A stretch of 10,023 bases of DNA from NCBI GenBank assembly GCA_002352045.1, contig DEHT01000006.1, forward strand, positions 19,677 through 29,699, written 5' to 3'. The translations under genes and the position numbers were made by a program. The notes below the pieces were generated by a model. That model searched no databases and was not told the DNA's origin. It saw only the letters and a program-made list of their open reading frames with translations. Shown piece after piece: positions 6,789-10,023 of the stretch (position 1 is its first letter; the number at the start of each line of letters is the position of its first letter). The stretch comes from Chitinophagaceae bacterium UBA2793 (lineage in GTDB: Bacteria; Bacteroidota; Bacteroidia; Chitinophagales; Chitinophagaceae).

Positions 6789-8171
6789 ATGAGTTTTACA
6801 TTATTAGCAATTAAATGGGGCGAAGTAGGTATGCTGGCAGCGCAGCTATTGCTTTCACTTTCTATACTGGTGATATTACACGAGTTTGGACATTATATTA
6901 CAGCAAAATGGTTTAAATGCAGGGTAGAAAAATTTTACCTGTTTTTTGATCCCTGGTTTTCTTTGTTTAAAAAGAAAGTGGGCGATACAGAATACGGCGT
7001 TGGATGGTTGCCCTTAGGAGGTTATGTGAAAATCAGCGGCATGATTGACGAGAGCATGGATAAAGACCAAATGAAATTGCCGCCGCAGCCTTACGAGTTT
7101 AGAGCCAAGCCGGCCTGGCAACGCTTGATCATCATGCTGGGTGGTGTGATTGTAAATATTTTATTGGCCTTTGTTATTTATGCATTTGTATTAATGGTTT
7201 GGGGTGAGAAAAAAGTAGAAGCCAAATCAATAAAAGATGGTATAGCTTTTAACGATCCTATTTTTCATTCTTTAGGTTTTAAAAACGGCGATAAAATAAT
7301 TGCTATTGACCAAAAACCTTTAGATGATTACAATGAGTTGCTAAAAAAACTAATTGTGGTGGATGATAATGTAACCATTATTAGAGATGGTAAAGAGCAG
7401 GTAATAAAAATGCCGGTTGATTTAATAGGCCAGTTGATTGAGAAAAGAAAAAAATCCGAGGGGCCAATGATAAGCCCAAGAGTGCCGGCCTATGTAAGTT
7501 TACTGGCCGATAGTAGTCCTGCAAAACTTGCCGGACTTCAATTGGGCGATCAAATTATTTCTATTGACAGTAATCCTGTAACTTTTTTTGATGAAGCACA
7601 GGTTTATATAAAAACAAAAGAAGGCAATGATGCTATCAACCTCGGTATTAAACGAAACGACAGCAGCTTTATCATTGCCACCCATTTAAAAGATGGTAAA
7701 GTTGGGTTTAATGCACCCATGTCGGCAATGGAGTTGGATAGTATGGGCGTAATAAAATATTCTGTAACCAAGTATGGTTTTTTTGCAGCATTTCCTGCAG
7801 GTGTAAAAAAAGCCGGATACGAACTTTCGTCTTACATCAATCAGTTTAAAAAAATATTGTCGCCCAGCACAGGAGGGTATAAAGGATTAAGTGGTTTTAA
7901 GGGCATGGCATCGGTGTTTAATAAATATTATTGGGATTGGGAGCAGTTTTGGACTATGACAGCTTTCTTTTCAATTGCGCTTGCATTTATGAACCTATTG
8001 CCCATACCGGCTTTGGATGGCGGCCATGTATTGTTTACTTTAGGTGAAATGATTACCGGACGCAAGCCAAGCGAAAAGTTTTTAGAGTACGCACAAATTG
8101 CCGGAATGGTAATTTTGCTTTCGTTAATGTTGTATGCAAATGGTAACGATTGGTTTGGCTGGGGCAAATAA
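6789..8171 (+). CDS. rseP: RseP-family site-2 intramembrane metalloprotease
   Basis: Inner-membrane zinc protease (M50 family) that cleaves transmembrane substrates such as anti-sigma factors or leftover signal peptides. The 460-residue protein has HEFGH (31-35) in the first membrane helix (about 16-36), a GYVKISGM block (78-85), a second helix at about 113-136, two PDZ-like modules (about 145-225 with GDKIIAIDQKPL, and about 235-300 with GDQIISIDSNPV), a third helix at about 390-410 carrying NLLPIPALDGGH (402-413), whose Asp410 completes the zinc site, and a last helix at about 436-455. All catalytic parts are present. Its substrate here cannot be read from the window, because no sigma or anti-sigma gene is adjacent. 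It follows dxr closely and ends at a strong terminator. Confidence 0.94.
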   Translation: MSFTLLAIKWGEVGMLAAQLLLSLSILVILHEFGHYITAKWFKCRVEKFYLFFDPWFSLFKKKVGDTEYGVGWLPLGGYVKISGMIDESMDKDQMKLPPQPYEFRAKPAWQRLIIMLGGVIVNILLAFVIYAFVLMVWGEKKVEAKSIKDGIAFNDPIFHSLGFKNGDKIIAIDQKPLDDYNELLKKLIVVDDNVTIIRDGKEQVIKMPVDLIGQLIEKRKKSEGPMISPRVPAYVSLLADSSPAKLAGLQLGDQIISIDSNPVTFFDEAQVYIKTKEGNDAINLGIKRNDSSFIIATHLKDGKVGFNAPMSAMELDSMGVIKYSVTKYGFFAAFPAGVKKAGYELSSYINQFKKILSPSTGGYKGLSGFKGMASVFNKYYWDWEQFWTMTAFFSIALAFMNLLPIPALDGGHVLFTLGEMITGRKPSEKFLEYAQIAGMVILLSLMLYANGNDWFGWGK

Positions 8172-8192
8172 AAATTTCAACATAGCTAATAT

Positions 8193-8224
8193 TAAAACCT
8201 CCCGAGTGGAGGTTTTATTTTTTT
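8193..8224 (+). terminator. Intrinsic terminator after rseP
   Basis: A perfect 10-bp stem, TAAAACCTCC (8193-8202) with GGAGGTTTTA (8208-8217), closes a five-base CGAGT loop and is followed directly by seven Ts (8218-8224). It lies 21 bases after the rseP stop. The opposite strand lacks a matching T-run, so it acts on + strand transcription only. It is the clearest transcription boundary in the window. Confidence 0.93.
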
Positions 8225-8255
8225 ATGATTAAAATCGTTTCGGTATTTTTAAGTT

Positions 8256-8564
8256 ATGCGTATTTTCAATAAGGTAGTTTTCATTTGTAATGTCTGTTTT
8301 ATAGCAGCCGTTTTTTTACGATGGATTGAAATGAATAATAAAAAGGATGGACCTTTTACAGGTAATGTAATTCCTTTACCCGCTTTGCAAAACATGTTGG
8401 TTTTATTAGGCTATGGGGCTATTATTTTAAACCTTCTTTTTTGTATTATTTGTATTATTCGGTTGCTAACAAAAGGAAATTTGTTTTTACCAAAATGGGT
8501 TTCCATTTTTAATTTGTTGATTTTTCCGGCGCAGGTTTGGTATTTTTTCTTCTCTAAAATTTAG
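8256..8564 (+). CDS. Small three-helix membrane protein, function unknown
   Basis: A 102-residue hydrophobic protein that I cannot assign to a named family. It has probable membrane helices at about residues 5-22, 44-71 and 79-98. A short charged/polar loop (25-35, with the run NNKKDG) follows helix one, and a basic turn (R69, K73, K80) separates helices two and three. There is no signal peptidase site or catalytic motif. Coding status is supported by good length, composition typical of a membrane protein, and tight spacing (3 bases) to the next gene. Similar short membrane proteins seem to occur near rseP in related genomes, from memory and unchecked. The start lies 31 bases beyond the terminator T-run. 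No convincing promoter is visible in that space, so expression may depend on leakage or a non-consensus promoter. Confidence 0.75.
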   Translation: MRIFNKVVFICNVCFIAAVFLRWIEMNNKKDGPFTGNVIPLPALQNMLVLLGYGAIILNLLFCIICIIRLLTKGNLFLPKWVSIFNLLIFPAQVWYFFFSKI

Positions 8565-8567
8565 TGT

Positions 8568-9362
8568 ATGGTTAAAGAAATATTAGGCTCAAAAGCAACA
8601 AAGCTTTTTATTGTATTGGCCGGCTTTTTTATAACCAATGCAATTATTGCCGAGGTGATTGGCGTTAAAATATTTTCACTGGAAGATACTGTAGGGTTGC
8701 AAAGAGCCAATATTCCTCTATTTGGCGGTACATTTAGTTTTCATTTAACGGCAGGTGTATTGTTGTGGCCCGTAGTATTTGTAATGACGGATATCATCAA
8801 TGAATATTATGGCCCCAAGGGAGTAAGGTTTTTATCTTTTTTGGCCATCGGATTAATTGCATTTTCTTTTTTAGCTTACAATGCGGCCATTGTTTTAAAG
8901 CCATCAGAATATTTTTCTATTGGCAATGGAATTGAGCAACCCGATAATGCATTTCGGGGAATTTTTGGACAGGGGCTTTGGATAATTATTGGTTCCATCA
9001 CCGCATTTTTATTAGGTCAGTTGCTCGATGTAATGATTTTTCATCGTATAAAAAAAGCCACCGGTGAAAAAGCGATTTGGCTAAGAGCTACGGGTTCTAC
9101 ATTGGTTTCGCAGTTAATAGACAGTTTTGTGGTATTGTTTATTGCATTTTATATTGGCAAAAGAATACAAAGCGGGCAAGGCGACCCCTGGAGCTTGCAA
9201 CAAATATTGATAACAGGCACAGGGAATTACATTTATAAATTTTTTATAGCATTACTGATGACACCTGTTATTTATTGGGTACATGCTATTATAGAAAAAT
9301 ACCTGGGTAAAGAACAGGCTACAGCATTAAAGAAAGAAGCTATGCAAGCCAAAGCGGAATAA
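8568..9362 (+). CDS. Queuosine precursor transporter, YhhQ/COG1738 family
   Basis: Inner-membrane protein of 264 residues with about six membrane helices (roughly 12-32, 61-77, 85-107, 136-155, 176-197 and 209-240). Family-typical blocks are FVMTDIINEYYGPKGVR (71-87), matching the TD-x-x-NEYxG signature of YhhQ proteins, and GSTLVSQLIDSFVVLFIAF (176-194), matching the conserved ST-x-x-SQ-x-ID helix. E. coli YhhQ imports the queuosine precursors preQ0 and preQ1 for tRNA anticodon modification, and the same role is inferred here. The C-terminal tail (about 243-264) is charged and cytoplasmic. It begins 3 bases after the small membrane protein, so the pair is probably one transcript. No preQ1 riboswitch-like structure was seen upstream. 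The exact substrate is uncertain, since relatives in this superfamily carry vitamins. Confidence 0.87.
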   Translation: MVKEILGSKATKLFIVLAGFFITNAIIAEVIGVKIFSLEDTVGLQRANIPLFGGTFSFHLTAGVLLWPVVFVMTDIINEYYGPKGVRFLSFLAIGLIAFSFLAYNAAIVLKPSEYFSIGNGIEQPDNAFRGIFGQGLWIIIGSITAFLLGQLLDVMIFHRIKKATGEKAIWLRATGSTLVSQLIDSFVVLFIAFYIGKRIQSGQGDPWSLQQILITGTGNYIYKFFIALLMTPVIYWVHAIIEKYLGKEQATALKKEAMQAKAE

Positions 9363-9439
9363 GGGAATTTTACCGCCTGATTTTTTTAATAAAATGGTAT
9401 CTTTCACTTCTTGTAAAATCACCGAGTTAGAATCCTTTG

Positions 9440-10023
9440 ATGAAACATATTATATTATTATTTTTTTGTTGTGGCCTGATGAACTTTTCTTTTGCACAGC
9501 AAAATAAATCCACCCAAAAGGATACTTTTTTTCTGGCAAAAAAGAAGGGTATTTTAGGCCGCATTGGTAAGAGTCTTCACAAAAATGCAGAAGAGCCGGT
9601 AAAGCCAAGACTCACAGTAGAAGAGTTTAAACCTTTTCATGGAAAAACCATTCGGCATATTTTAATTAAGCCCGTTGCATTTGATGAAAAATTGGGAGAT
9701 ACCACTAAACGAAAAAAAGGTAATTTTTTTACAAGGGCAGCTAATGCATTTCATTTAAACAGCAATGAAGATCTTATCAAAAAGAATCTCTTTTTTAAAG
9801 AAGGGCAGGTCTTTTATCCACTGCAAGTAGCCGATAATGAAAGGTATTTACGTACCATCGATTTTTTAAGAGATGCTATAATAAAAGTAGAGCCGGTAGA
9901 AGGTTCCGAAAATGAAATTGATGTGCTGGTGTTTACCCGTGATGTGTTTTCAATAGGGGGTAGTTTAAGCGCAAGTGGAGCCGATAGGGTAGCAGTAGAA
10001 ATGGTAGAGGAAAGTTTTGGAGG
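9440..10023 (+). CDS. N-terminal part of a secreted POTRA-domain outer-membrane protein (cut by window edge)
   Basis: The reading frame is open from ATG 9440 to the window end (194 complete codons), with no stop. Residues 1-19 form a Sec signal peptide: K2, a hydrophobic core, and FSFA before QQ, a signal peptidase I site. It is not a lipoprotein, since Phe precedes the first Cys. A basic low-complexity linker follows (about 25-60). Residues about 70-168 resemble a POTRA domain: strand IRHILIKPV, a helix, KKNLFFKEGQVFYPLQVADNE, a helix with YLRTIDFLRDAIIKVEP, then DVLVFTRD. POTRA domains precede beta-barrels in BamA/TamA/ShlB-type proteins, so a C-terminal barrel beyond the window is expected. 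It lies 77 bases after the transporter gene. No clear promoter or terminator lies between them. Confidence 0.8.
   Translation, partial: MKHIILLFFCCGLMNFSFAQQNKSTQKDTFFLAKKKGILGRIGKSLHKNAEEPVKPRLTVEEFKPFHGKTIRHILIKPVAFDEKLGDTTKRKKGNFFTRAANAFHLNSNEDLIKKNLFFKEGQVFYPLQVADNERYLRTIDFLRDAIIKVEPVEGSENEIDVLVFTRDVFSIGGSLSASGADRVAVEMVEESFG

Noticed and set aside
8244..8251. TATTTTTA as a -7 promoter element for the small membrane protein
   Set aside because: It is only four bases before the ATG, has no TTTG at the correct spacing upstream, and would give an almost leaderless transcript.
9363..9439. Possible terminator or promoter in the gap after the transporter gene
   Set aside because: The T-run at 9381-9387 is not preceded by a stable stem. 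TATCTTTC at 9398-9405 resembles a -7 element but no matching TTTG lies at the right distance.

Overview
The window looks like chromosomal DNA from a member of the Bacteroidota, most likely near the Chitinophagaceae/Sphingobacteriia. The genus is a guess from protein style. The evidence is an A+T-rich composition, start codons preceded by A/T-rich leaders rather than usable Shine-Dalgarno sequences, a transcarbamylase of the Bacteroidota-type argF' family (N-succinylornithine-type) in place of ordinary ornithine carbamoyltransferase, and protein sequences close to Bacteroides homologues recalled from memory. All genes lie on the + strand and coding density is very high. There is no tRNA, rRNA, CRISPR array, insertion sequence or phage gene.

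Bases 35-5464 hold a compact arginine biosynthesis operon in the order argD, argF', argB, argE, argH. ArgB phosphorylates the N-acylglutamate, ArgD transaminates the semialdehyde to N-acylornithine, ArgF' carbamoylates it while still acylated, ArgE then removes the acyl group to give citrulline, and ArgH splits argininosuccinate to arginine. Genes for the first acylation, ArgC and ArgG are not in the window and presumably lie upstream. The residue that sets acyl specificity in ArgF' is Val90. Published mutagenesis of this position predicts that the pathway runs on succinylated rather than acetylated intermediates.

Bases 5596-8171 hold dxr (MEP isoprenoid pathway) and rseP (site-2 intramembrane protease), 26 bases apart. 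They are closed by a strong intrinsic terminator at 8193-8224. The 131-base gap before dxr carries a weak promoter candidate and an A/T-rich imperfect inverted repeat.

Bases 8256-9362 hold a small three-helix membrane protein of unknown function and, 3 bases later, a YhhQ-type queuosine-precursor transporter. From 9440 to the window edge there is the 5' part of a secreted POTRA-domain protein, probably the start of an outer-membrane beta-barrel protein.

The region is mainly housekeeping and I see no new defence or mobile system. The points most worth a second look are a four-copy degenerate heptanucleotide repeat that forms the end and stop codon of argF' (2170-2197), Val90 of ArgF', a Glu-to-Ser change in the PLP-site motif of ArgD, and the two poorly known envelope proteins at the right end.
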